Shown: positions 8,931 to 18,180, numbered from the stretch's first letter. The stretch is DNA of 64,000 bases from Acidimicrobiaceae bacterium (GCA_003153575.1 PLZW01000037.1:1-64000), one strand, 5' to 3'. Notes: a model not told the origin generated them from the letters alone. Made by a program: numbers and translations.

Positions 8931-9772
8931 CCTCCGACCACCCCGTCGACCGCCGGACACACGTCAGCGACTACTTCCGACTCGAACGGTGGGAGCTGCC
9001 ATCCGACGGCGGCGACGAGCGCCCGTCGTCGTTCGGCGGCCGGGCCCCGATCGACGACCACCAGCGCGGTGCGGGCGGGGGACTGCGCACCGGTGGTCTG
9101 CTGACCAACCTCGACACGCTCGGCGGGTTCACCAGCGGCCTGGCCGCCCTGCCCCGTTGGATCGTGACCACGTCGCTGCTGGCCACGGTGTCCGAGCTCG
9201 ACCACGTCGGGCCGCTCCGCTTCCGGGCCGACGTGGTCCGGCGCGGCCGATCCTCGGTCGTCACCGCCCTCGACGTGGTGGACGAGGGGGCAGCTGATCG
9301 GCATGTCGCCGCGGCCACCATGACGTGCGCCATCCTCGACCCCCGTGCCATGGTGCTCGACTTCGCGCGACCGTTCTCGCTGGCCATGCCCCCGCCGCAG
9401 GCCGACCCGGTCCGACCCGAGGAGTTCTTCTGCATCGAGCCCGGTGCGGGACCGGTGACCCGCCTCCGACTGGCGGACCAACTCCGCAACCCGTGGGGGA
9501 TCCTGCACGGAGGTGCTGTGGCCATGCTGGCCGACGAGGCGGCATGCCGGGCGGCCGCCGCACACGGGGCCGACGCCTCCGGCCCGAACGGCCTGGCTGC
9601 CGCCGACGCCGTGCTGCACTACCTGCGTCCGGTGAAGGTGGGCCCGGTGGAGGCCCGCTGCCAGGTGCTCGGCACCCGGGCCGGCCGCACCTCGGTCCGG
9701 GTGGCCATCCACGACGTCGGGGCCGAGGACCGGATGGTCACCCTCGGCTCGGTCACCGTCCTGGCTGTCTAG
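8927..9772 (+). CDS. double-hotdog thioesterase-like protein
   Basis: A 281-residue protein with two hotdog modules. The second carries the clearest family motif, NPWGILHGGAVAMLADEAA, typical of PaaI-type acyl-CoA thioesterases. The first (GGLLTNLDTLGGFTSGLAA) is degenerate. It probably hydrolyses or binds acyl-CoA substrates; specificity is unknown. The GTG at 8927 overlaps the stop of the preceding hotdog gene by four bases, showing translational coupling. Open sequence upstream in the same frame is the shifted remainder of that gene, not part of this one. Confidence 0.75.
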   Translation: MTSDHPVDRRTHVSDYFRLERWELPSDGGDERPSSFGGRAPIDDHQRGAGGGLRTGGLLTNLDTLGGFTSGLAALPRWIVTTSLLATVSELDHVGPLRFRADVVRRGRSSVVTALDVVDEGAADRHVAAATMTCAILDPRAMVLDFARPFSLAMPPPQADPVRPEEFFCIEPGAGPVTRLRLADQLRNPWGILHGGAVAMLADEAACRAAAAHGADASGPNGLAAADAVLHYLRPVKVGPVEARCQVLGTRAGRTSVRVAIHDVGAEDRMVTLGSVTVLAV

Positions 9773-9833
9773 ACCCCGGCGTCGGCATAGGCTCTGCGCC
9801 GTACCTGTCCACCGGAAGAAATGGGATGACGAC

Positions 9834-10388
9834 ATGTCGAAGGAATGGGGCCCCCTCGGGGCATTGGTCGGCGAGTGGGAAGGCGAAGGCGGGCTCGACA
9901 CCTCGTACTCCCATGCCGAGGGCAAGGTCATCGGCACCCCGTACCTGGAGAAGGTGTCCTTCAAGCCCTTCGGACCGGTCGACAACGGGAACCAGCACCT
10001 CTACGGGCTCGACTACAAGACGGCCATGTGGCGGGGCAGCGAAGAAAATCCGTTCCATACCGAGGTGGGCTACTGGCTGTGGGACGGCGCCACCGGCGAG
10101 GTCCTCCGGGGCTTCACCGTGCCGCGGGGCATCACCGTGCTGGCCGGGGGCCACGCCGATGCCGACGCCAAGGAGTTCACCCTGGTCGCCTCGCTGGGCG
10201 ACGCCCAGTACCCGATCGGCGAAGGCAAGTACCTGACCGTCAACGCCAGTTCGGTCAGCTACGAGGTCACGATCACCCTCGGCGACGACGGCACCTGGTC
10301 GTACGCCGAGAGCACCATGCTCCGCATGAAGGAGATGTCCGACCTCCTCCCCCACACCGACCACAACACCATGCACAAGGTCGGTTGA
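9834..10388 (+). CDS. nitrobindin-like heme-binding beta-barrel protein
   Basis: A 184-residue protein of the FABP-like/THAP4 heme-binding beta-barrel group (nitrobindin relatives). It opens with the family motif GEWEGEG (residues 13-19), then repeated beta strands including EVGYWLWD, and ends with the His-rich segment PHTDHNTMH that contains the expected proximal heme ligand. Nitrobindins bind ferric heme and act on NO or peroxynitrite. This copy lacks any C-terminal targeting tail, unlike its paralogue at 49945, which is fused to a cargo-loading peptide next to an encapsulin. No operon partner is evident. Confidence 0.8.
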   Translation: MSKEWGPLGALVGEWEGEGGLDTSYSHAEGKVIGTPYLEKVSFKPFGPVDNGNQHLYGLDYKTAMWRGSEENPFHTEVGYWLWDGATGEVLRGFTVPRGITVLAGGHADADAKEFTLVASLGDAQYPIGEGKYLTVNASSVSYEVTITLGDDGTWSYAESTMLRMKEMSDLLPHTDHNTMHKVG

Positions 10389-10482
10389 GGCAACCGGTGT
10401 CGTAGGTCGGGCGCTACCGGTCCGGGCACCCGGCGACCGGCGCCGGTCCGTCCACGCCGACAGGGTTGACACCCCGTCAGAA

Positions 10483-10496
10483 TTAGGGAAGCCTAA
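10483..10496. promoter_or_regulatory. putative DtxR/IdeR iron box
   Basis: A perfect inverted repeat TTAGG-gaag-CCTAA lies 40 bases upstream of the FTR1 start and 12 bases downstream of a TTGACA (10466-10471). It agrees with the TTAGG...CCTAA halves of the DtxR/IdeR box. Fe(II)-loaded repressor binding here would switch off the permease when iron is plentiful. Confidence 0.55.
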
Positions 10497-10535
10497 GTAG
10501 TTACATATGTCTTCCCTACCGCAGGCGCTCAGCAG

Positions 10536-11486
10536 GTGATCCCCACCTTCGTGATCTTCCTGCGCGAGGGCGTGGAGGCCAGCATCATCGTGGCCATCCT
10601 GCTGTCGTACCTGGACCAGATCGGCCAGCGTCGCCACTTCCGGGACGTGTTCATCGGGGTGGCCGCCGCCCTGGTTGTCATGCTGGTCGGCGGGATCGCC
10701 GCCTTCCTGGCCATCCGCACCTACGCCGGTTCGACGGCCCAGACCGTCTTCGAGACGGTGACCTACCTGGTGGCCGCCGCCGTGCTCACCTACATGACGT
10801 TCTGGATGCAGGCGCACAGCCGGACTATGTCGGCCGAGCTGCAGCGCCGGTCGGAGGACGCCCTGGAGGGACGCACCCGGTGGGGGCTCGGCCTCCTCGC
10901 CTTCCAGGCCGTCGGCCGCGAGGGCCTCGAGACCATGGTCTTCACCCTGGCCATCGTCTTCGCCTCGACCAACCAGGCCCCGACGGCAGCCCGGGGCCAC
11001 GGGCTCCTCCTCGGCGCGGTGCTGGGTCTGCTCGTCGCCCTCGGCATCGCCTACGCCATCTTCAAGCTCGGCAAGCGGCTCAACCTCGGCCTGTTCTTCC
11101 GGATCATCGGCGTCGTCCTGATGGTCTTTGCCGCCGGTCTGCTGGTCGACGCCGTCGAGAACATGCAGCAGCTCGGCTGGCTCCCCTTCCTCGACCACAC
11201 CTTGTGGAACTCCAGCCGCTACCTGTCGGAGTCCAGCTCGATTGGCGACGTGTTCCACAGCCTGCTCGGCTACGCCGACCATCCGACCGTGCTCCAGGCC
11301 ATCGTCTGGGTCACCTACCTCGGGGTGGCCACTACCGCCTTCATCGTGATGGGCCGGCGCGGCCGCACCCCGCCGGTCCCGGTACCACCCGTGAAGACGG
11401 CCGCGGCCGCCACCGGAGGAGGCGATGGAGTGGACCCGGGGGAACGGTCGGCGGCCACCGTTGCCGGTCCCCGACCTGGCGAGTGA
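10536..11486 (+). CDS. FTR1-family iron permease
   Basis: A 316-residue membrane protein of the FTR1/EfeU family with about seven transmembrane helices. The two iron-handling motifs are intact: REGVE at residues 10-14 and REGLE at 128-132. It should import iron across the cytoplasmic membrane. No EfeO or EfeB partner is adjacent, so it may act alone or with unlinked partners. The C-terminal 40 residues are a disordered Pro/Ala/Gly tail. The GTG at 10536 is the first usable start, and the motif would be lost with a later one. A DtxR/IdeR-like box lies upstream, consistent with iron control. Confidence 0.88.
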   Translation: MIPTFVIFLREGVEASIIVAILLSYLDQIGQRRHFRDVFIGVAAALVVMLVGGIAAFLAIRTYAGSTAQTVFETVTYLVAAAVLTYMTFWMQAHSRTMSAELQRRSEDALEGRTRWGLGLLAFQAVGREGLETMVFTLAIVFASTNQAPTAARGHGLLLGAVLGLLVALGIAYAIFKLGKRLNLGLFFRIIGVVLMVFAAGLLVDAVENMQQLGWLPFLDHTLWNSSRYLSESSSIGDVFHSLLGYADHPTVLQAIVWVTYLGVATTAFIVMGRRGRTPPVPVPPVKTAAAATGGGDGVDPGERSAATVAGPRPGE

Positions 11487-11562
11487 CCGGGCCACCGGCC
11501 ACGCACTACCGTCGTCACCGGCGCCCGACAGTCGGGACCGCCGGTCGACCCTGAGGACCAGC

Positions 11563-12459
11563 ATGCGCTCGAAGGCCCAGCCCGTCCCCTCCATGGAGGG
11601 CAAGACGGTGATCATCACCGGGGGCAACTCCGGCATCGGCAAGGCCACCGCCACCGCCCTGGCCGCGGCCGGTGCCCGCGTGGTGATCACCGCCCGCAAC
11701 GAGGCCCGGGGCACGCGCGCCGTGGCCGACATCGCCGCGGCGAGCGGTTCCGACCTGGTCGAATTGTCCATCTTCGACCTCGGCGACCTGTCGTCGGTCC
11801 GGGCCGGCGCGGCCGACCTGCTGGTCCGGTGCCCGCGGATCGACGTCCTGTGCAACAACGCCGGGCTCATCTTGTCGGAGCGGTCCCTGAGCGTCGACGG
11901 CTATGAGGCGACCCTCGCCATCAACCATCTGGGCCCATTCCTCCTCACCCAGCTGCTGGTCGACCGGTTGAAAGACTCCGCGCCGTCCCGGATCGTGAAC
12001 GTGGCCTCCACCGCCCACTCCTTCGCCCGCCGGGGGATGGTCTTCGACGACCTCATGGCTGAGCGGTCCTATCGCCAGATGGAGGTCTACGGCCGCACCA
12101 AGCTGGCCAACATCCTCTTCACGGCCGAGCTGGCCCAGCGGCTGGTCGGCACGGGGGTCACGGCCAACTCGCTCCACCCCGGCTCGGTCAACAGCGGGTA
12201 CGGCCGCGACGGCGACACCACGGGACTCATGGCGCGGGGCGTCGCCATCTACGCCCACCTCCCCTTCGCCCTCACCCCCGAACAGGGTGCCCGGACCTCG
12301 ATCTACCTCTGCTCGTCGCCCGACGTCGCCCGGGTGACGGGCAAGTACTTCGCCAAGTGCAAGGTGAAGACCCCGTCGGCCAAGGCCCGCGACGCCGCTG
12401 CGGCGGCCAAGCTGTGGTCGGTCAGCGAAGAGCTTGTCGAGCGGGCCGCGGCCAGCTGA
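11563..12459 (+). CDS. SDR-family oxidoreductase, retinol-dehydrogenase-like
   Basis: A 298-residue short-chain dehydrogenase of the RDH/WWOX-like branch. The features are ITGGNSGIGKATA near residue 18, CNNAG near 108, and the catalytic YGRTKLANILFTAEL in place of a plain YxxxK. The SDR carries ARNEARG after beta2, suggesting NADP(H). The substrate cannot be told; relatives oxidise or reduce aldehydes and alcohols. The ATG at 11563 follows GAGGA, and the SDR is co-directional with the iron permease 77 bases upstream. It is convergent with the MFS gene. Confidence 0.85.
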   Translation: MRSKAQPVPSMEGKTVIITGGNSGIGKATATALAAAGARVVITARNEARGTRAVADIAAASGSDLVELSIFDLGDLSSVRAGAADLLVRCPRIDVLCNNAGLILSERSLSVDGYEATLAINHLGPFLLTQLLVDRLKDSAPSRIVNVASTAHSFARRGMVFDDLMAERSYRQMEVYGRTKLANILFTAELAQRLVGTGVTANSLHPGSVNSGYGRDGDTTGLMARGVAIYAHLPFALTPEQGARTSIYLCSSPDVARVTGKYFAKCKVKTPSAKARDAAAAAKLWSVSEELVERAAAS

Positions 12460-12477
12460 CCCCGGCGCGCCCTACCG

Positions 12478-13776
12478 TCACAGGGGCTCGCCCTCGCCCA
12501 GCTCGCTGACAGCCTCGGCCACCGCTTCGTTCTCGGCCCGCCGCGACAGGGGCCGCCCGCCCCCGTCGTCGGCCCACAGCTCGGGAATGCGCCACAACAG
12601 GACCCCGACGCCGACGACGCAGGCCAGCCCGCCCGACCACACCGCGAACTCCGGTCCGCCGATGGCGGCGGCCACCCCGGTCTCCAGATCGCCCAGGCGC
12701 GGGCCGCCCGCCACCACGGCGAAGAACGTCCCCGACAGGCGGCCCTGCAGGTGGTCGGGAACGGCCCGCTGCTGCACGTTCTGGCGGAAGACGGCGGAGA
12801 TCACGTCGGCCGCGCCGGCCACGGCCAGCAGGATCAGGCCGATCCACAGCACCGGGACCACGCCGAACACGGCGATGGTCCCGCCCCAGACGACGACGCA
12901 GGCGGCGATGGCCCGGCCCTGGTGGCGGATGCGCGCCGTCCACCCCGTGAACAGCGAGCCGACCAGCGCCCCCGCTCCCGGCGCGGCGTAGAGGAGGCCG
13001 ACCACCCCGGCGCCCCCGCCGTACAGGTGGACGGCCAGGGCCGGAAACACGGCCCGGGGCATCCCGAAGATCATGGCGTTGAGGTCGATCACGTAGGTGG
13101 CCGACAACAGGCGCTCGCTCTTCAAGTGCCGGAATCCCTCGGTCATCGAGCGCAGGCCCATGGGGGTGCCGCCGCCGGAGGGCACCAGGCGGGGCAGGAA
13201 CAGCACGACGAGTAGCGACACCCCGAAGGTGGACACGTCGATGAGATAGACGGTGCTGAGCCCGAGCCGGGCGATGAGCACGCCGCCCAACGCCGGACCG
13301 ACCACCATCGAGAGCGCCATGGTGGTCGTCTGGAGGGTGACGGCCGCGGTCACGTCCTCGTCGGCAACCAGCATCGGCAGGGCGGCCCGCCGCGCCGGCC
13401 AGTCCAACCCCTGCAGCCCGGCACTGGCCGCCGCGCAGACGAACAGCACCCAGACCTCGGGGTGGTCGAGGTCGGCGTTGACGGCCAGGCCGATCACGGC
13501 CAAGGCCATGGCGCATTGGGTCAGGGTCAGCACCCGCTTGCGGTCCCAGGCATCGGCCAGTGTCCCGCCCCACAGCGCACCGGCCAGTAGGGGCACGAGC
13601 CCGATGAAGCCGAGCAGGCCGACCATGAAGGTGGAGTGGGTCAGGTGGAAGGTCTGGTAGGCCAGGGCCACCAGGGTGAGCTGACTGCCGATGGCCGAGA
13701 CCGTCTGGCCGGCCCACAGCCGCCGGAAGTCACGCGAGTGGCGCAGCGGGGAGACGTCGGCGAAGAGCGCGGCCAC
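12478..13776 (-). CDS. MFS exporter, EntS/DHA3-like
   Basis: A 432-residue major facilitator protein with twelve predicted helices. It begins SPLRHSRDFRRLWAGQTVSA, the N-terminal pattern of the MFS_3/EntS-like group, and has the loop 2-3 motif GGTLADAWDRKR. Members export enterobactin-type siderophores or drugs. Its position two genes from an iron permease makes a siderophore-related role possible but unproven. The C-terminus is a short acidic tail. The start ATG is at 13776. Confidence 0.85.
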   Translation of the reverse strand: MAALFADVSPLRHSRDFRRLWAGQTVSAIGSQLTLVALAYQTFHLTHSTFMVGLLGFIGLVPLLAGALWGGTLADAWDRKRVLTLTQCAMALAVIGLAVNADLDHPEVWVLFVCAAASAGLQGLDWPARRAALPMLVADEDVTAAVTLQTTTMALSMVVGPALGGVLIARLGLSTVYLIDVSTFGVSLLVVLFLPRLVPSGGGTPMGLRSMTEGFRHLKSERLLSATYVIDLNAMIFGMPRAVFPALAVHLYGGGAGVVGLLYAAPGAGALVGSLFTGWTARIRHQGRAIAACVVVWGGTIAVFGVVPVLWIGLILLAVAGAADVISAVFRQNVQQRAVPDHLQGRLSGTFFAVVAGGPRLGDLETGVAAAIGGPEFAVWSGGLACVVGVGVLLWRIPELWADDGGGRPLSRRAENEAVAEAVSELGEGEPL

Positions 13777-13878
13777 CCGTCAACGGTACCGGGCCGGCCG
13801 ACCGGCACCATGATGTTCACGCCGGCGAAACATGCAATGACTCCACAATGGACCGGGGGCTGGGTACACTTGGTGCTC

Positions 13879-14088
13879 ATGGCAGCAGGGGATACGAGGG
13901 CGGCGACCACGCGGCGCAAACGGCAGAAACTGGCCATCGTCGAGTCGGCCGGGGCCGATCAACCGCTACCCGACGACCCGTCGGCGCCGCCCATGGCGGT
14001 TTCCATCGCCGGCGTGTCGACGGCGTGCAGCCGGGACGCGTTGGCATCGAGCGCCGAGGCCGTCCGCAAGACCCTCGCCCCGGAGTGA
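13879..14088 (+). CDS. small hypothetical protein
   Basis: A possible 69-residue protein (MAAGDTRAATTRRKRQ...) with a basic N-terminus and no recognised motif. It lies upstream of a hairpin at 14120 and opposite to the flanking genes. The start could also be the upstream ATG at 13837. Coding status is uncertain; the compositional bias is compatible with a gene. Confidence 0.35.
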   Translation: MAAGDTRAATTRRKRQKLAIVESAGADQPLPDDPSAPPMAVSIAGVSTACSRDALASSAEAVRKTLAPE

Positions 14089-14119
14089 GACGGGGGCAGT
14101 GAGCCGGCGGCAGTGAGCC

Positions 14120-14136
14120 GGCGGCCTTCGGCCGCC
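14120..14136. terminator. GGCGGCC-TTC-GGCCGCC hairpin
   Basis: A perfect 7-bp inverted repeat with a 3-nt loop between the small gene ending at 14088 and the convergent trmO-like gene ending at 14165. It is very stable and GC-rich with no T-tract. It probably acts as a bidirectional terminator. Confidence 0.45.
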
Positions 14137-14164
14137 CGCCCCCGCCAGGATCCCCCGACCGCTC

Positions 14165-14632
14165 CTACCAGTACTCGGCCATGAGCTCGGTCGACCACAT
14201 GGGCTGGTGGACCTCACCCCGGGGACTGAATTCGGCCATGTAGGGCTTCACGTCGAGCACCGGTGTCCCGTCGACGGCATCCAGCCCGGTCACCTCGATG
14301 GTGCGGGGACCCACACCCACCAGCCGGCACACGGTGACCCCGATCCGGTTGGGACGGTCCTTGGCCCGCTGAGCCAGGATGCCCACCGACGGCCAGTTGG
14401 CGCGCCCCCGCGGGTGACGGGCCCCGCGGCACACGGCGTCCACGTCGACACGGTCGAAGCAGAACACCACTTCGACGTGGGAGAAGTCGGCCAGTCCATC
14501 GGTGGCTCCCTCGTCGACCTCGGCGGGATCGAGTGCGATGACGGCGGCCACGGCGTCCCACCGGTCGTCGACGGCCTCGGACCGGCCGCCGACGACCCGG
14601 CCGATCGGTCGCATGGTGACGGGCTCGGTCAT
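14165..14632 (-). CDS. TrmO/TsaA-family tRNA methyltransferase-like protein
   Basis: A 155-residue protein of the UPF0066/TsaA family. TrmO adds a methyl group from SAM to the N6-threonylcarbamoyladenosine at position 37 of certain tRNAs. Visible motifs are IGRVVGGR at the N-terminus, DGLADFSHVEVVFCFDR, ANWPSVGILAQRAKDRPNRIG (Arg/Pro/Asn active-site block) and DVKPYMAEF. The length fits the short single-domain members; E. coli TrmO is longer. Its ATG overlaps the stop of the ABC exporter gene by four bases, so both are one transcription unit, although no functional link is obvious. Confidence 0.82.
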   Translation of the reverse strand: MTEPVTMRPIGRVVGGRSEAVDDRWDAVAAVIALDPAEVDEGATDGLADFSHVEVVFCFDRVDVDAVCRGARHPRGRANWPSVGILAQRAKDRPNRIGVTVCRLVGVGPRTIEVTGLDAVDGTPVLDVKPYMAEFSPRGEVHQPMWSTELMAEYW

Positions 14633-16566
14633 TCGTCCTCCTCGTCGCGTTCGTCCGCTTCGTCGCCGTCCTGTCCCTCGAACTGGATCCGGTAGAGCTC
14701 GGCGTAGATCCCCCCGGACACCAGCAGGTCCTCGTGGCGTCCCCGCTCCACGATGCGCCCCTGTTCGAGCACCAGGATCTGGTCGGCCTCGCGAACGGTC
14801 GACAGGCGGTGGGCGATGACCAGCGACGTGCGCCCTTTGAGGGCGGTGGCCAGGGCCATCTGGACGGCGGCCTCCGACTCGCTGTCGAGGTGGGCGGTGG
14901 CCTCGTCGAGGACGACGATCTCGGGCGCCTTCAGCAGCAGGCGGGCGATGGCCAGGCGCTGCTTCTCGCCTCCCGACAGCCGGTAGCCGCGGTCGCCGAC
15001 CACCGTGTCGAGCCCGTCCGGCAGCGAGTCGACCATGGTGGCGATCTGGGCGCCGACCAGGGCGGAAGCGAGCTCGCCCTCGGTGGCGTCGGGCCGGGCG
15101 TAGAGGAGGTTGCCCCGGATGGTGTCGTGAAACAGGTGGGCGTCCTGGGTGACGACGCCGACGGTGGCGGCCAGCGAGTCGAGGGTGGCCCCGCGGATGT
15201 CGAGCCCATTGATGCGCACGGCGCCCGACTGCACGTCGTAGAGGCGGGGGAGGAGTTGGCTGATCGTCGTTTTGCCGGCTCCCGACGGACCGACCAGGGC
15301 CACCAGCTGTCCGGACGGCACGGTGAACGACACGTCGAACAGGACCTGGCTCGACACGGTGGTGTCCAATACGGCCACCGACTCGAGCGAGGCCAGCGAG
15401 ACCTCTTCGGCGCTCGGGTAGCGGAAGTCCACATGGTCGAACTCGACGGTCGCCGGGCCCGTCGGCACGGGCCGGGCGTCAGGACTGTCGACGATCATGG
15501 GCGGTAGGTCGAGGACCTCGAAGACCCGGTCGAAGGAGACAAGCGCGGTCATCACATCGATCTGCACGTTGGACAGCGCCGTCAGCGGGCCGTACAGCCG
15601 GGTGAGGTAGGCGGCGAGCGCCACCACCGTGCCCACCGACAGGGCCCCGTCGATGGCCTGGACACCGCCGTAGCCGTAGACGACGGCGGTGGCCAGGGCG
15701 GCGGTCAGGCTCAGGGCGGCGATGAAGAACCGGGCGTACATGGCCTGGGTGACCCCGATGTCGCGGACCCGCCCGGCCTTGGACTCGAAGGCCTCCCGCT
15801 CCTGGACCGGCCGGCCGAACAGCTTGACCAGCAGCGCGCCCGAGACGTTGAACCGCTCGTTCATGGTGTTGTTCATCTCGGCGTTGATGCCGTACGACTC
15901 GCGGGTGATGGTCGAGAGCCGACGGCCCACGCGTTTGGCCGGCACCACGAAGATGGGCAGGATCACCAGGCTGATCAACGTGATCTGCCAGGACAACAGG
16001 AACATCACCACCAGCACCAGGGCGACGCTGATCAGGTTGGAGACCACCGACGACAGGGTGTCGGTGAAGGCCTGCTGGGCGCCGATCACGTCGTTGTTGA
16101 GCCGGCTGATGAGGGCGCCGGTCTGGGTCCGGGTGAAAAAGGCGATGGGCATCTTCTGGATGTGGGCGAAGACCTGCGAGCGCATGTCGTAGATGAGTCC
16201 CTCGCCCACCGACGCGGACACGTAGCGGATCCCGATCGAGAGCAGGGTGTCGACCAGGGCCACCAGGGCGGCCACGATCGACAGTTTGATGATCAGGTTC
16301 TTGTCGGGATGCGGGCCGGTCAGGCTGTTGATGATGGAGCGGAAGATCAACGGGTTGATGATCCCGATGAACGCCTCGACGGTCACGAGGACGAGGAACC
16401 CGACCAGGATCTTCCGGTAGGGCCGGGCGAACCGGAACATGCGCTTGCCGGTGCCCTTCGTGATCTGCTGGGTCTTGACCGACTCGTCCCGGCGCATGGA
16501 GCGCATGACGCCGCCGAACTGGCCGCCTCCGCCCCCGCCGCCCATGCCGTGACCGGGCATGCTCAT
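14629..16566 (-). CDS. ABC exporter, fused permease/ATPase
   Basis: A 645-residue half-transporter. After a Gly-rich N-terminus come six transmembrane helices (residues about 50-340), then an ATPase domain with Walker A GPSGAGKTT near 426, Q-loop VTQDAHLFH, signature LSGGEKQR near 530, Walker B VVLDEATAHLD near 551 and the H-loop His near 586. It should work as a homodimer exporting a lipid, peptide or drug. The C-terminal end is a run of Asp and Glu. It is the first gene of a pair with the overlapping trmO-like gene. The start ATG at 16566 could equally be 16560. Confidence 0.9.
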   Translation of the reverse strand: MSMPGHGMGGGGGGGQFGGVMRSMRRDESVKTQQITKGTGKRMFRFARPYRKILVGFLVLVTVEAFIGIINPLIFRSIINSLTGPHPDKNLIIKLSIVAALVALVDTLLSIGIRYVSASVGEGLIYDMRSQVFAHIQKMPIAFFTRTQTGALISRLNNDVIGAQQAFTDTLSSVVSNLISVALVLVVMFLLSWQITLISLVILPIFVVPAKRVGRRLSTITRESYGINAEMNNTMNERFNVSGALLVKLFGRPVQEREAFESKAGRVRDIGVTQAMYARFFIAALSLTAALATAVVYGYGGVQAIDGALSVGTVVALAAYLTRLYGPLTALSNVQIDVMTALVSFDRVFEVLDLPPMIVDSPDARPVPTGPATVEFDHVDFRYPSAEEVSLASLESVAVLDTTVSSQVLFDVSFTVPSGQLVALVGPSGAGKTTISQLLPRLYDVQSGAVRINGLDIRGATLDSLAATVGVVTQDAHLFHDTIRGNLLYARPDATEGELASALVGAQIATMVDSLPDGLDTVVGDRGYRLSGGEKQRLAIARLLLKAPEIVVLDEATAHLDSESEAAVQMALATALKGRTSLVIAHRLSTVREADQILVLEQGRIVERGRHEDLLVSGGIYAELYRIQFEGQDGDEADERDEEDE

Positions 16567-16691
16567 GGTCTGGCTCCGGTAGTCGGCTGCATGGGCGGGA
16601 CCCTACCAACTGGCCCTTCCCGGCCGATCCGCGGTCCATGTGGTCTGGGTTGCCTGCGGCCGGCGCCGCGGCACCTGGCTACGCTCCGGAT

Positions 16692-17021
16692 ATGGCGTAC
16701 GACGAGGTCCTGGGCGAGCGGGTCCGGAGGGTACTGGGCAACGACCCCGATGTCGGCGAACGCAAGATGTTCGGTGGCCTGGCGTTCATGATGGCCGGCA
16801 ACATGGCGTGCGGTGTGATGGGCGAGGACCTGCTGGTCCGGGTGGGCAAGGACGGCTATGACGCCGCGCTGGCCCTGCCCTTCGCCGGGCCCATGGAGAT
16901 GGGGGACCGGACCATGGGCGGGTTCGTGGTGGTGGGCGGCGAGGGCGTCGCCGAAGACGACCAGCTGGAGGCCTGGGTCGAGCGGGGCGTCGCCCACGCC
17001 GTCTCCCTCCCGCCCAAGTAG
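16692..17021 (+). CDS. TfoX N-terminal domain protein
   Basis: A 109-residue protein of the TfoX_N family: KMFGGLAFMMAGNMACGV followed by LLVRVG and GFVVV. In gamma-proteobacteria the TfoX/Sxy domain supports competence regulation, but the small stand-alone actinobacterial proteins have no established role. It is divergent from the ABC exporter gene and convergent with the DapB-fold gene. ATG 16692 is the natural start because the family N-terminus begins a few residues before the first helix. Confidence 0.8.
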   Translation: MAYDEVLGERVRRVLGNDPDVGERKMFGGLAFMMAGNMACGVMGEDLLVRVGKDGYDAALALPFAGPMEMGDRTMGGFVVVGGEGVAEDDQLEAWVERGVAHAVSLPPK

Positions 17022-17059
17022 GCGCCCGTCACCTGTCGGCGCGCCGGTCGGTCAGGTGG

Positions 17060-18136
17060 TCAGCCGACCAGGCCCCGGCCGTAGACCGGCGGCAGGTCGA
17101 GGGCGGTCAGCAGGCCGGGCTCGCCCTCGACGACGGCCGGCACGGCGTTGACCAGCCGCATGGCCGTGGCCTTCAGGCCACCGGTGTTGTGGTCGCCGTC
17201 GCGGCCCACCAGCTGCATGTCGAGGGTGTACGTCGGTTCGCCGGTGATGATCACCCGGTAGCAGCCCAGGCCCGCCGGCTGGGGCCACTCGGGGGCCAGG
17301 TCGTCGCGCAGCCGGGTGACGTGCTCGAGCACGAGGACCGCCTTGCCGTCCTTCATGCCCCGCAGCTCGAAGTGCAGGGCGGCGGCGGTGCCTTCCTCGA
17401 TGGTGCCGGCGTCGATCTCGAAGGTCTCGGGGGCGGGCAGGCGCTCGTACCACTCGACCAGGTCGCCGTCGAGCTCCACCTCGAGCCCGGCGGCCAGCTG
17501 GCGGATCACGCTGCCCCAGGCCATGGTGATCACACCGGGCTGGAGGATCATCGGCACGTCGTCGATGGGCCGGCCGAAGCCCATGATGTCGAACAGCACC
17601 ATCCCCTGGTTGTAGGTGGCGTAGTTGAGGACTTCGGCCACCCGGACCTCGTCGATCTGCTCGCTCACCCCGGACAGCACGAGGGGCAGGGCGTCGTTGG
17701 CGAACCCGGGGTCGACGCCGTTGACGAAGATCGATACGCCGCCGGCCATGGCGGCCTCCACGGTCGGGGTGATCATCCCCTCGTCGACCACGCCCCAGGG
17801 GTACTGGAGGAAGACCGGGCCCGACGACAGCACGTTGATGCCGGCCTGCAGGATCCGCTGCAGGTCGCCCAGCGCCTCGAAGAGGCGGTCGTCGGCCATG
17901 GCCGTGTGGATGACGGCATCCGGCTTCAGCGCGAAGAGCGCGTCGGCGTCGTTGGTGGCGGCCACCCCGAGGGTGCGGTCGAGTCCGGCCAGCTCGCCAG
18001 CGTCCTTGCCCACCTTGTCGGGGTTCGAGACCCACAACCCCACCAGTTCGAGGTCAGGGCGGGCGTCGATCCCGGCGATGACGTGGCGACCGACGTTTCC
18101 GGTGCTCCAGGCGACGACGCGGTAGGTCTTGGACAT
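17060..18136 (-). CDS. DapB-fold NAD(P)-dependent dehydrogenase
   Basis: A 358-residue protein resembling the dihydrodipicolinate reductase-like / 2,4-diaminopentanoate dehydrogenase group common in mycobacteria and relatives. It has an N-terminal Rossmann fold (VVAWSTGNVGRHVIAGI) and a C-terminal substrate domain. It is not the lysine-pathway DapB, which is about 100 residues shorter. The ATG at 18136 is set by AAGGAG seven bases upstream. It follows the SDR gene by 44 bases in the same direction, suggesting a two-gene operon acting on related substrates, possibly steroid or amino-ketone compounds (inference). Confidence 0.78.
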   Translation of the reverse strand: MSKTYRVVAWSTGNVGRHVIAGIDARPDLELVGLWVSNPDKVGKDAGELAGLDRTLGVAATNDADALFALKPDAVIHTAMADDRLFEALGDLQRILQAGINVLSSGPVFLQYPWGVVDEGMITPTVEAAMAGGVSIFVNGVDPGFANDALPLVLSGVSEQIDEVRVAEVLNYATYNQGMVLFDIMGFGRPIDDVPMILQPGVITMAWGSVIRQLAAGLEVELDGDLVEWYERLPAPETFEIDAGTIEEGTAAALHFELRGMKDGKAVLVLEHVTRLRDDLAPEWPQPAGLGCYRVIITGEPTYTLDMQLVGRDGDHNTGGLKATAMRLVNAVPAVVEGEPGLLTALDLPPVYGRGLVG

Positions 18137-18180
18137 GAAGTGCTCCTTGGGGGGTTGGCGACGTTGGGGTGGTGGTCTGC

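Noticed and set aside
8045-9772. A single 575-residue fused double-hotdog protein
   Set aside because: Its middle is Arg-rich nonsense; two genes joined by a GTGA overlap with one indel explain the sequence better.
9753-11870. Long open frame on the minus strand covering the FTR1 and heme-barrel genes
   Set aside because: High GC produces long antisense frames. Its translation is low-complexity and the plus-strand genes have clear family motifs.
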